From positions 1 to 64,000 of the IMG/VR virus record IMGVR_UViG_3300021356_000009: 64,000 bases of DNA; one strand, given 5' to 3'. The DNA comes from a virus. The notes under the pieces are model-generated. The model was not told where the DNA came from, searched no databases, and worked only from the letters and a program-made list of their open reading frames with translations. This document shows positions 38,354 to 46,385 of this stretch, piece after piece. Positions within the stretch are counted from its first letter, which is position 1. Each line of letters opens with the position of its first letter. A program made the position numbers and the translations under genes.

Positions 38354-39412
38354 TTAATCATTATACACTAGTTTTTTATGAAAAAAGTCATTTATTCTTT
38401 GTTGCTCTACACCTTTTGAGCATGATTGTAAGCAACGATAGCATACATTTTCTTTACTTGTAAAACTTTTTGGCAAATAATTTACAAAAAAATCATGTTC
38501 TAATAAGTTTTTAAAATTATTTGTTTGCAGATCATTAAAATTCTTTCCGTAAAGTTTTTCTATATTTTTCCACCATTCTAAAAAATTAGATCTCTTTGCA
38601 ACATAATGGGAATGAAAATAACAACAAGGCCATAATTTTCCTACTTCGTCGATATACAAATACCCGTCTGCTACAGTTCTACAATTGATTTCTTGTAAAG
38701 CATATGTTTGTTTTTGATATTGATTTATTTTTGTTTTATCTGCTGTAGTAGCAGGAGCAAGATTTACAATGTTTTTTGATTTATTAATTTTATTTTTATA
38801 TGCTGTTGGAAGAACTTTTACATCTGGTAATACCCATCTTGTACTCGCTATACTTTCAAATTTTTTAAATCCTAAACTATTAGCTAATATTTCAGCTTCC
38901 TTAACTTGATGTTCATTGTGTTTAAATTTAATAAATTTCCAAGTTGCAAAACCTCCAGCTTTTATAAAAACTTTTGCATTACTTATAATTTTATCATAAT
39001 CTGTGTTTATCCTATATAAATGATTTGTGTCATCTAACCCATCTATACTAAATGTTACATTTATGTTTTTGTGTTTTCCTATGTTGTGCCAAAATTCATA
39101 ATTTTTTGCACTACCGTTTGTGTGTATGTTTACTTCTTTGTATTTTTTTGCTGCAAATATAATAATTCTTTCTGCATCAGGATGAGCAATTATATCTCCT
39201 ACAGTGCCGCAAAAATCTGCACTAATATGTGTTGTATGATTTAATAATTGTTCGCTTATAGATACAAATTTTTCGTAACTTAGATTTTTTAATTCTATAT
39301 TGTCACTAAGTTTACTTGTGCCATAATTATGTCTGGCACACAGCGGACAACCTGCATTACAATAGCTAGTTATTCCAAACTCAATCTGTGTTATATTGTC
39401 TAATGAAATCAT
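38354..39412 (-). CDS. Radical SAM enzyme with SPASM-like C-terminus (352 aa)
   Basis: The CxxxCxxC cluster motif is in 'SYCNAGCPLCARHNYG' (Cys at ~residues 18, 22 and 25), followed by radical-SAM features 'VNIHTNGSAKN' and 'NVTFSIDGLDDTNHLYR'. The C-terminal part has further cysteines ('INCRTVADGYLYIDEVG', 'LWPCCYF', 'CYRCLQSC'), as in SPASM/twitch enzymes that modify peptides. The DNA is notably AT-rich (many Lys, Asn, Ile). It overlaps the upstream Rossmann-like gene by 32 bases and has no clear Shine-Dalgarno, so translation is probably coupled. Its location between portal and prohead core genes is odd for an enzyme. Substrate unknown; modification of a virion protein or small peptide is speculation. 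Confidence 0.85.
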   Translation of the reverse strand: MISLDNITQIEFGITSYCNAGCPLCARHNYGTSKLSDNIELKNLSYEKFVSISEQLLNHTTHISADFCGTVGDIIAHPDAERIIIFAAKKYKEVNIHTNGSAKNYEFWHNIGKHKNINVTFSIDGLDDTNHLYRINTDYDKIISNAKVFIKAGGFATWKFIKFKHNEHQVKEAEILANSLGFKKFESIASTRWVLPDVKVLPTAYKNKINKSKNIVNLAPATTADKTKINQYQKQTYALQEINCRTVADGYLYIDEVGKLWPCCYFHSHYVAKRSNFLEWWKNIEKLYGKNFNDLQTNNFKNLLEHDFFVNYLPKSFTSKENVCYRCLQSCSKGVEQQRINDFFHKKLVYND

Positions 39413-39959
39413 TTATATCTACAGTGCTATAATTACTATTATTTAATTCGGGCGGATGAAACGAGTTTTCATGCACAACTCTTACATATTGTATATTAGA
39501 ATTTTCATTAATTACAACTCTTGTTTGCCGTAGCCAGTTTCCATAGTACGTTGCGGATGCATCGGGAGGTTTATAATTTTTTGTTCCTGCAAATATGTTG
39601 TTTATTTTATTGTTTATTCCTTGATAGTCAAAACCTAAAATATATATTTTTTCGTGTTTATGTTGACTTGCAAGCCATAAAGATGTAGGCCCACTTGACC
39701 AACCTTTGCTAGGTTCAAAATAATTTAATTTTTTAAATTCGCTGTATCTTTTATTGTAATTTGTATAGACTTTGTTTTCAAGATGAAATCCGTTGTTACA
39801 AATTTCTAAAACCATTTTAGGATCTACAGCAACTAGATAATGCGGTTTAAACGATCTGTACACAGCATTGCAAGCGTATACTGTGCCTATTTGTTTTAGT
39901 TTTTCAAGATCAATAGGAGTACGACTCGTACCGTTTCCTACCACGAAACCTATGCTCAT
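39381..39959 (-). CDS. Rossmann-like protein resembling MptE/DUF115 or sialyltransferase-type folds (192 aa)
   Basis: Begins with a nucleotide-binding-like loop, 'GFVVGNGTSRTPIDLEKL', followed by 'YACNAVYRSFKPHYLVAVDP', then 'YTNYNKRYSEFKKL', 'SSGPTSLWLASQHKHEKIYI' and 'LGFDYQG'. This pattern (VGNGxS, CNAxYR, AVDP, SGxxALxLA, LGFD) resembles DUF115/MptE-like and some glycosyltransferase-type proteins that bind a nucleotide sugar or similar substrate, but I cannot name the reaction. AT-rich, no Shine-Dalgarno, overlaps the radical SAM gene by 32 bases: the two form a cassette between head genes. Similar proteins occur in other marine T4-like phages to my recollection, without known role. Confidence 0.6.
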   Translation of the reverse strand: MSIGFVVGNGTSRTPIDLEKLKQIGTVYACNAVYRSFKPHYLVAVDPKMVLEICNNGFHLENKVYTNYNKRYSEFKKLNYFEPSKGWSSGPTSLWLASQHKHEKIYILGFDYQGINNKINNIFAGTKNYKPPDASATYYGNWLRQTRVVINENSNIQYVRVVHENSFHPPELNNSNYSTVDINDFIRQYNTD

Positions 39960-39978
39960 ATTGTAATTATTTTTTTAT

Positions 39979-40224
39979 TTAAACAGCAGCTTCAGCATTG
40001 GCACTAATGCCATACATCTGTCTTACAAAATCAAGTTCTTTTGATTTTTCTTCGTTATGGAATTCGCTTGCTTTGCGAATTTTGTTTATTTGTTTTAATG
40101 AAAGTCTTGTTTTACGTGAATCGTCATAATCAAGAGATGTTTCATCGTCTTTGAGATCGACGCTTTTGTCCTCAATTGGCTCTAATGTTTCTTTATCAAA
40201 GTAATATAGTTCACGTAGTATCAT
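39979..40224 (-). CDS. Small conserved phage protein after the portal gene (81 aa)
   Basis: Begins MILRELYYFDKETLEPIEDK and has an acidic first half and a helical, basic second half ('DYDDSRKTRLSLKQINKIRK', 'LDFVRQMYGI'). Proteins of this type directly follow gp20 in T4-like marine phages; the position corresponds to T4 gene 67 (prohead core), but sequence similarity to T4 gp67 is not evident. The start lies 8 bases after the gp20 stop with no Shine-Dalgarno, so reinitiation or a leaderless transcript is likely. Confidence 0.7.
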   Translation of the reverse strand: MILRELYYFDKETLEPIEDKSVDLKDDETSLDYDDSRKTRLSLKQINKIRKASEFHNEEKSKELDFVRQMYGISANAEAAV

Positions 40225-40229
40225 ATAGT

Positions 40230-40237
40230 TATTTATA
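40230..40237 (-). promoter_or_regulatory. Perfect late-promoter octamer TATAAATA at the end of gp20
   Basis: TATAAATA on the minus strand overlaps the gp20 stop codon and lies only five bases before the ATG of the 81-residue gene. A start 6-7 bases downstream would give a leaderless or nearly leaderless message. It may also be chance, since it uses the Val-stop codons of gp20. Confidence 0.4.
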
Positions 40238-41975
40238 CCGTTTGGTCAGTTGTTTCGGGTGCAGGTGTAGCTTCGCCGCCAGTTACAGTTTCAGGAGCAG
40301 CTCCTTCTCCGCCGTCCATGCCGCCTTCTGCATCTGGAATTTCTTCTTCGCCGGCGCCTATATCTGCACCTATACCTGCGCTGCTTATTCCAGCACCGCG
40401 CATTTCACCAGCTGCATCTGTTTCTGGTAACTCTAGATTTTCATCGTTTTCTTCACGCCACAAACGTTCGTTTTCGGCTATTTCTTGATCTGTCATTCCT
40501 AAGAATCGTTTCATTGCAAAACGATTTGATATAAATGGAATAGCACTCATTGTTTGGAATGTTGGTATACGTGCATTATCTACTTCACTTTGTCTATATG
40601 CTGCAAAGTTTTGTGGAGGCTGGAATTTTAAATCAAACATTGCTGTATCAATGTTTGCACCTTTTTCTAGTAGATAACGTTTAAATTCTTGATTGAATTC
40701 TTCTGCAACTAGTCCTTGAAGTCTTTTACAGTATTCATTAAATCTAAGTTCCTGTATGTAAGCTGTGCCGACTCGTCCGTCATTATACTGCGAATTTGCA
40801 TCGTCAGCGCCTGTAGGCAAGTAACTACTAGGAATTCGTAAACCACGTACGAGCTTATTAGTAAAATATCTAAGATCATCAATTTCGCCAAGATTTGTTC
40901 CTCCAGGTAATGTTTCTACTTTTGAGCCGCGGCCTTCAGCTGTTTGTGGGAAAAAGTAATCTTCGTTGATTGATAGCGGATTATAACTTGAGTCTATGAC
41001 ATTAGTGCCGCCGCCTGTCTTGGATGGGATTCGTCTTTGATGTATTTCCGTTTTTACACGCTCCACAAATTGCATAGCAAGGTGTGAAGGCATATTGCCC
41101 ACATCAACGTAGAATACTCTTCTTTCTGGTGCTCTTTGAACACGGTAGATAATTATTGCATCTTCAAGCAATTCTTTTTGTTTGAATACTTTAAATATCG
41201 TTTCTAATAGAGAATTACCAAAAGGAAAATTGTTATCTAGTCCTTCTGATAAACTTAAATGTATTACGTGTTCTGCATTTACTGCTATTTCTCCATCAGC
41301 TTCGTGGAACCTACTTCCTGCCTGCTTAGGATAATTGCCTACCATTCCTCTAACACCGCCTTGAATATAACCGTCGCCGCCGCCAGTTACATTTCCATTT
41401 GTTTGGAATGGTGTTGTAGCAACCATATCCTTAAAGTTGATGTTAAAGTCTTTAATTATATATTGTTCAGGTCGTTTGCCTTCTGACTCATTAACAACAA
41501 TACGTAAAACATTTGCAGGGTCAACATAAAACCACTTTTTTGTTTCCGGATCTCTAATAAAAAATGCATCGCCATATTTAAAAATGTTACGCATAATACG
41601 GAACAGTCTTGTTTCAAAACTTTGTAGTTTGTTCCACTGTTTTAGATACTGTTCTAAAATTGTAATTTCTGTATTTGTTGCTTTTGTATTAAAATTTAGT
41701 TGAAAACTTAAATTTGTTTCTCCGTGTTTTTGACTACAAAATTCAGCTAAAATGTCTAATGCTGCATTTACTTCTGAATCTAAATCCATAGTATTATACT
41801 GTCCGTATCTTTCAACACGGTTAGGTGATCCAGTGTATACATCTGGCAAATACGAAGAATAATTTGATCTTGCTGGTCCTGGTTGGCTGCCATTGCGAGG
41901 ACTACCTAACGGACCATAAGATCCATCGCCGCCATTTCCTGTTGGTACTGGAGTAAAATATTTCTTCCAACTCAT
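40233..41975 (-). CDS. 20: Portal protein gp20
   Basis: Forms the dodecameric head vertex through which DNA is packaged and to which the tail attaches. 'RYGQYNTMDLDSEVNAALDI', 'EFCSQK', 'DAFFIRDPETKKWFYVDP', 'VIHLSLSEGLDNNFPFGNSL', 'EDAIIIYRVQRAPERRVFYV' and 'RIPSSYLPTGADDANSQYND' are strongly conserved in T4-type portals. 580 residues against 524 in T4. The C-terminal ~70 residues are low-complexity Gly/Glu/Ala. The ATG directly follows the stop of the tape-measure-like gene, with AAGGGG 8 nt upstream. Confidence 0.97.
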   Translation of the reverse strand: MSWKKYFTPVPTGNGGDGSYGPLGSPRNGSQPGPARSNYSSYLPDVYTGSPNRVERYGQYNTMDLDSEVNAALDILAEFCSQKHGETNLSFQLNFNTKATNTEITILEQYLKQWNKLQSFETRLFRIMRNIFKYGDAFFIRDPETKKWFYVDPANVLRIVVNESEGKRPEQYIIKDFNINFKDMVATTPFQTNGNVTGGGDGYIQGGVRGMVGNYPKQAGSRFHEADGEIAVNAEHVIHLSLSEGLDNNFPFGNSLLETIFKVFKQKELLEDAIIIYRVQRAPERRVFYVDVGNMPSHLAMQFVERVKTEIHQRRIPSKTGGGTNVIDSSYNPLSINEDYFFPQTAEGRGSKVETLPGGTNLGEIDDLRYFTNKLVRGLRIPSSYLPTGADDANSQYNDGRVGTAYIQELRFNEYCKRLQGLVAEEFNQEFKRYLLEKGANIDTAMFDLKFQPPQNFAAYRQSEVDNARIPTFQTMSAIPFISNRFAMKRFLGMTDQEIAENERLWREENDENLELPETDAAGEMRGAGISSAGIGADIGAGEEEIPDAEGGMDGGEGAAPETVTGGEATPAPETTDQTV

Positions 41976-44900
41976 TTATAGACCCCTTTGAAGATCACCA
42001 TTTTTAAGAGCTTTTGCACTATCTTTATGATAATCTCTACTTTCTTGTAATACTGTTAATATGCTTCTCAATGTAGTATTTAACCGATCTGCTGTTTCTG
42101 AGCTCATTCCTGAACCACCACTGTTACCTATAACATCTGCTGCTGCAACACCAGTTCCGCCTCCAAGCACTCCTTTGTTATCTTCTGACAATACATCATT
42201 TAAGTCACCTAAAACATCAACTAAACGTTCCATCGCTGTAGCATAATTGTTTAAGTTTTCAGCATTAAGACTATTTAATAATGATAACTTTGACTCAAAG
42301 CCTGTTACATCACCAACAGCTTGCATTCCAACTGCAACATCGTTAAACTTAGCTGCGGAATTTAAAATTAAATCTAATTGTTCACTAGCACTATCACTGC
42401 CAAAAATAGATGAAAAAATACTAGTATCCTGAGTAGTTCCGCTTAATTCAGCTGCTTTGTCTTGTAACCTTTTTAGTCCGTCTAAGAATGGAATAACTGT
42501 ATTATCAATTACCTGTTCCATTCCGTCTAAGCCGCCTGACTTGTCGGTTCCTTCCGTAAAATCATTCCAGAACTGCGGCATTAATGTTTTCATTATTTCC
42601 CCAGCTTCGAATGCTATATTGTCTAATGATTTTAAATCAAGATTACCGCCAATTGAAACATTTGAAAGAGCAGACATTGCTTCTGTAAATGCAATAACTC
42701 CTTCAGCAGCAGTTTTTACACCAACTACATCAATTGTATGTTTTGCAAATTCTTGTATGTCTTTAAAAGGAATCGGATCTTTTTCAGCACCAAAGAAACC
42801 TAATACTGCATCAGCAACTGCTCCTACAACAGACCCTGCTCCTGATTTAGCAGAAGCAACGCCTGCTGCACCCATTGCATTACTAAATGCTACTAAAGCT
42901 TCTGCATTTGCTTTTACCTTTGTTGCATCAACTGTATACGAAGCAAATTTTACAACATCTTCCATTGGGTTAGATTTTTCACCAAACAATGAAGCTAAGC
43001 CGCCAGCAATACCACTTACTAATGAATTTAATCCTGCTGTTTTTTGATCTCCTGATGAAGCAGCCATTGCAGATTGGAATGCAATTAAAGCTTCTGAATT
43101 AGATTTTACTCTAGCTACATCAACATCGTACCCGGCAAAGCGTACAAGTTTATCGATAGGATCTTCACCGCCAAATAATTTACCAAGACCTTCAGTAATA
43201 CCTCCTATCATAGAGCCTATGCCACTAGCAGCCGTCCCGGCTGCACTAGCTGCCATTGCATCGCTAAATGCTACCATCGCTTCTGCATTTGATTTTACTT
43301 TTGGTGCGTCAATATCTGCTTGACTAAATCTTACAAGTTTATCGATAGGATCTTCTGCACCAAATAACTTGCCTATTCCTTCAGTGATACCTCCTATCAT
43401 TGATCCTAAACCAGCAACTGCTGTTCCTGCACCAAATGCAGCCATTGCTAGGCTAAGATCTATCATTCCACTGGCTGCTGCACTTAATGCTGCTCCGTCT
43501 AATTCTTCAAATGATTTTAATCCCTCAGTAAAGGTAGGAAGTGCTTTACCAGTTAACCAAGCAGCGGCTGCTATACCCGCACCTATTACAGTTATTGTTC
43601 CTGCAAGTATAGTTGCACCTACAAGTACTTGAGGATTTGCAAATGCTTTTAAGCCGGCAGCAGCACCTTTCATAACACCTGCACCCATTTGTCCTACAAA
43701 GTTACCTATACCCTTACCTGCATTTCCTGCCATTTTAGCTGCACCAGCACCTGATTTACCACCCCCTTTAGATGTAGGTGCAGTAGGCGATGCTCCGCCG
43801 CCGCCAAATAGTTTTCCTGCAACACCCGAAACAGTATTTGTAATAGTAGATTTAAATGCGCCTGCTAAAGCACCTACAACTGCTTTTGCTGCAAACAGTG
43901 CTGCTATACCTCCAACAACTGCTGCGATTGTTCCCGGATTTTCAAATATAGCTTTTACACCGTCTAATAGAACTCCGCCTAAAGCACTAAAAATTTCACC
44001 ATCTGCAAGTTTTTGGGCAAAGTTTCCTAGATAATCAATTACATTTACTAGTATATCCCCGAACTTTACAAGGGCTGTGCCTATAGCATCTGCAAGTCCG
44101 CTACGAATAAATGCATCTTCTAGCTTAGTTCTTACATTTAATAGATTTTGACTAAACTCTGAAAGACCTTTTGTAACGTCACTTCTTTTTTGTTGTTCTA
44201 CTTGAGCTGCATTTGCATCTGCAAGACGTTGAGTATATGTTCTTGCTTTAGCAACACTATCCATAAACTCACTAAATCCTGCTTGTCCTTGTAATTGCTG
44301 AACACCTGCTGCACCTAGATTATCTGCAAAGGCAACAATCTGAGGGGCTAGAGCTTTTAGTCTACGTTGATATTCTTCTTGGCTTATTTCGCCTCTTGCA
44401 TTTGCTTCTGCAAGGTCGCTTAATCCTGGAACAACTGCTGCTAGTCGTCTACCAAAATCACTTTGTGCTACACCATCGCCTAGATCGGTCATTACATCTG
44501 CCATACCTTGGCCAAGCATACTAGATGTATGCTGTGTGTTAAGTGTAAAGTTTTCAAGAGCATCGCCTTGAAGCCGGGCAGCTAAAACGTTAAAGTTTGC
44601 TGCTTGCATACGCCCATTAATTTCTTCTTGAATTTGTTTACGACTTTGACCAGTAACTTTTGCTAGTCTATCAACTTCTGTAAGATAATTTTGAGCGCCT
44701 GCTATAAGCTCTCTATCTGACTGTCCTCTTAATTTTCCTGACATTGCTTGCAAATTAATAAAACTTGCAAAGCCTTCGTTTACACCTTCTATTGTAAAGC
44801 CCATAGACAATAAGCCATTTTCTTGACTTCGTAGTGTCTTAGATAGTTTACCAAATCTTGCTGCACCATCACTTGTTGTTGCACCTAAAAGACCCATACT

Positions 44901-45443
44901 AGATGCATTTGTTGCAACAATTTCAGCAAACTGTTCTAAACTTAATCCAGATTGTGCTGCTGCTTGACGCATTGCAAGCATATTATTTCCAAACGCCGCA
45001 CCAGAATCTGATAATTGTCTAAATGTATCTAAACTTGATTGGAAATAATCATTCAGAACTCCTAAACTTCCTCCTATTAACGGAATGTGTTGTGTAAAGT
45101 CTGTAAGTTCTGTACTGCCTCTTAGTAGTTCTTTACCGAAATTAGTTGCTGTGCCTGCTGCAAATCCTAACACTTTACCAAAATTTTCAAGCGTAAATGC
45201 TTTTTTAAGAGTATTTCCAACATCTTCCATTATTGTAGTTGTTTTTTCAATTTCATCTGAAAATGATGTAAATTGCTCTTTGGTCTTTTTTGCTTGTTTG
45301 CTTAAATCTTCTAAATTCTTTTTACCTTTAGCATCTAATCCTTTGGTTTTTTCTAGAGCAGAAACAAGGCGTTGCAGTGTTACTTCACTAGCAACGCCAT
45401 CTTTACCAACGTTGGATATAATTACTTCGTCTTGATCAGCCAT
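41976..45443 (-). CDS. Tape-measure-like tail protein (1155 aa)
   Basis: Long, mostly helical protein with an N-terminal coiled coil (~residues 20-75, KGKKNLEDLSKQAKKTKEQF), an Ala-rich helical body ('RQAAAQSGLSLEQFAEIVAT'), a hydrophobic block at ~510-535 ('GTIAAVVGGIAALFAAKAVV') and another at ~610-635. Four ~63-residue repeats with 'DPIDKLVRF...VKSNAEAMVAFSDAM' cover ~660-930. Such size, hydrophobic segments and repeats are typical of tail-length tape measures. The divergent neighbour is a gp26-like frameshifting gene, the usual partner of a tape measure. T4 gp29 similarity is not obvious, so the assignment rests on architecture and context. Confidence 0.7.
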   Translation of the reverse strand: MADQDEVIISNVGKDGVASEVTLQRLVSALEKTKGLDAKGKKNLEDLSKQAKKTKEQFTSFSDEIEKTTTIMEDVGNTLKKAFTLENFGKVLGFAAGTATNFGKELLRGSTELTDFTQHIPLIGGSLGVLNDYFQSSLDTFRQLSDSGAAFGNNMLAMRQAAAQSGLSLEQFAEIVATNASSMGLLGATTSDGAARFGKLSKTLRSQENGLLSMGFTIEGVNEGFASFINLQAMSGKLRGQSDRELIAGAQNYLTEVDRLAKVTGQSRKQIQEEINGRMQAANFNVLAARLQGDALENFTLNTQHTSSMLGQGMADVMTDLGDGVAQSDFGRRLAAVVPGLSDLAEANARGEISQEEYQRRLKALAPQIVAFADNLGAAGVQQLQGQAGFSEFMDSVAKARTYTQRLADANAAQVEQQKRSDVTKGLSEFSQNLLNVRTKLEDAFIRSGLADAIGTALVKFGDILVNVIDYLGNFAQKLADGEIFSALGGVLLDGVKAIFENPGTIAAVVGGIAALFAAKAVVGALAGAFKSTITNTVSGVAGKLFGGGGASPTAPTSKGGGKSGAGAAKMAGNAGKGIGNFVGQMGAGVMKGAAAGLKAFANPQVLVGATILAGTITVIGAGIAAAAWLTGKALPTFTEGLKSFEELDGAALSAAASGMIDLSLAMAAFGAGTAVAGLGSMIGGITEGIGKLFGAEDPIDKLVRFSQADIDAPKVKSNAEAMVAFSDAMAASAAGTAASGIGSMIGGITEGLGKLFGGEDPIDKLVRFAGYDVDVARVKSNSEALIAFQSAMAASSGDQKTAGLNSLVSGIAGGLASLFGEKSNPMEDVVKFASYTVDATKVKANAEALVAFSNAMGAAGVASAKSGAGSVVGAVADAVLGFFGAEKDPIPFKDIQEFAKHTIDVVGVKTAAEGVIAFTEAMSALSNVSIGGNLDLKSLDNIAFEAGEIMKTLMPQFWNDFTEGTDKSGGLDGMEQVIDNTVIPFLDGLKRLQDKAAELSGTTQDTSIFSSIFGSDSASEQLDLILNSAAKFNDVAVGMQAVGDVTGFESKLSLLNSLNAENLNNYATAMERLVDVLGDLNDVLSEDNKGVLGGGTGVAAADVIGNSGGSGMSSETADRLNTTLRSILTVLQESRDYHKDSAKALKNGDLQRGL
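42660..43470 (-). repeat. ~189-bp repeats inside the tape-measure-like gene
   Basis: Four imperfect units, spaced about 189 bp, encode 'GGITEGLGKLFGGEDPIDKL' followed by 'V[KA]..V[DK]...VK[SA]N[AS]EA'. The first two units (43142-43217 and 43331-43407) are very similar at DNA level; the others are more diverged. Confidence 0.8.
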
Positions 45444-45469
45444 ATATTAGTTTACCAGTTATATACGCA

Positions 45470-45477
45470 TATAAATA
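45470..45477 (+). promoter_or_regulatory. Late promoter TATAAATA for the gp26-like gene
   Basis: Perfect TATAAATA on the plus strand, 45 bases before the GTG start of the gp26-like gene. The expected start near 45483 gives a leader of about 40 nt. It faces the minus-strand promoter at 45502-45509. Confidence 0.75.
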
Positions 45478-45501
45478 AATTAGATACATACTTGTATAAT
45501 G

Positions 45502-45509
45502 TATTTATG
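45502..45509 (-). promoter_or_regulatory. Late promoter CATAAATA(C) for the tape-measure gene
   Basis: CATAAATACATTATAC on the minus strand, ~59 bases before the tape-measure start; almost the same 16 bases as at 2300-2285. Its expected start near 45496 lies inside the leader of the opposite transcript, so both 5' ends would be complementary over ~13 bases. Confidence 0.7.
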
Positions 45510-45521
45510 CGGAGTAAAAAG

Positions 45522-46385
45522 GTGGAAAATACAAATCAAAATCCTTTAGGCAAGTACTTTAGACAGCCTAAAATATATATCAAGCTACCAAGTGGTGGAA
45601 GATTCTATCCTGACGGAGCTCTTGAAGTTACAGATACTGGAGAATACCCTGTATTTGCAATGACTGCAAAAGATGAACTGTCAATGAAAACACCAGATGC
45701 TTTGCTTAACGGTCAGGCTACAGTTGATGTAATACAAAGTTGTGTGCCGAATATTAGAAATGCATGGATGATGCCTAGTATCGACTTAGATTCAGTCCTT
45801 ACTGCAATTAGAATTGCAACTTACGGTGAAACAATGGATCTTACAATAACTGTTCCTAATACAGAAATGGAAACAACTTATCAAGTTGATTTGCGTCAAG
45901 TAATGGATACTTTTAATGGTATAGATTACGATTCTACAGTACATATTAATGATATGTCTATACATATCAAACCGTTAACCTATCAACAGTTTACACAAAA
46001 TGCAATTAAATCATTTGAAGAACAAAGAGTGTTTGCTATTGTTAACGATGAAACTATGTCTGATGAAAAGAAAATTGAAATGTTTTCTAAAAGTTTCCAA
46101 AAACTTACAGCTTTAACTGTAAATGTTGTTGCTCAAAGTATAGAAAAAATTCAAGTTGAAGAACAAACTGTTGTAAATCCTATGCATATCATGGAATTTA
46201 TAAACAATGCTGATAAAAAATTCTATAATGCAATAATGGATCATATGGAACTTCAAAAATCTAAATTTGAACTTAAACCTATGACTATAGAAGCAACAGA
46301 TGAGCAAATATCTGCAGGAGCACCTAAAACTTTTGATGTTCCTATTGTGTTGGATGCAGCAAATTTTTTCGTATCAGGATCTTAA
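45522..46385 (+). CDS. 26: gp26-like baseplate hub / tail-assembly protein, zero-frame product (287 aa)
   Basis: Conserved N-terminal region 'GKYFRQPKIYIKLPSGGRFY', 'FAMTAKDELSMKTPDALLNG', 'MPSIDLDSVLTAIRIATYGE' matches the T4 gp26-type base plate protein family of T4-like phages. T4 gp26 (208 residues) is needed for hub assembly. The start is taken as GTG at 45522 with GGAG 7 nt upstream; an in-frame ATG at 45507 would sit before that Shine-Dalgarno and lacks its own. Longer upstream extension would run into the oppositely oriented tape-measure gene and past the promoter. The 3' end overlaps the -1 frame, which continues open to 46600, and carries a slippery heptamer. Confidence 0.85.
   Translation: MENTNQNPLGKYFRQPKIYIKLPSGGRFYPDGALEVTDTGEYPVFAMTAKDELSMKTPDALLNGQATVDVIQSCVPNIRNAWMMPSIDLDSVLTAIRIATYGETMDLTITVPNTEMETTYQVDLRQVMDTFNGIDYDSTVHINDMSIHIKPLTYQQFTQNAIKSFEEQRVFAIVNDETMSDEKKIEMFSKSFQKLTALTVNVVAQSIEKIQVEEQTVVNPMHIMEFINNADKKFYNAIMDHMELQKSKFELKPMTIEATDEQISAGAPKTFDVPIVLDAANFFVSGS
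46364..46370 (+). promoter_or_regulatory. Candidate -1 ribosomal frameshift site T TTT TTC
   Basis: In the gp26-like frame the heptamer reads T TTT TTC (Phe-Phe). A -1 slip re-pairs both tRNA-Phe perfectly in the P site and acceptably (TTT for TTC) in the A site. It is directly preceded by A AAT TTT, also of X XXY YYZ type. The -1 frame is open from 46337 and the zero frame stops at 46385, so any slip must fall in this 46-base window. A weak CAGG/CCTG stem starts 5 bases downstream and a perfect 7-bp hairpin lies at 46405-46421. Confidence 0.7.

Noticed and set aside
41970-41985. TATAAATG at the gp20 start as a late promoter
   Set aside because: It consists of the tape-measure stop and gp20 start codons (TAA ATG), lacks the final A, and gp20 has its own Shine-Dalgarno on an upstream transcript.
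45372-45521. Upstream extension of the gp26-like gene to an ATG at 45372
   Set aside because: It would overlap the start of the tape-measure gene and precede the TATAAATA promoter; the GTG at 45522 has the Shine-Dalgarno and matches the conserved N-terminus.
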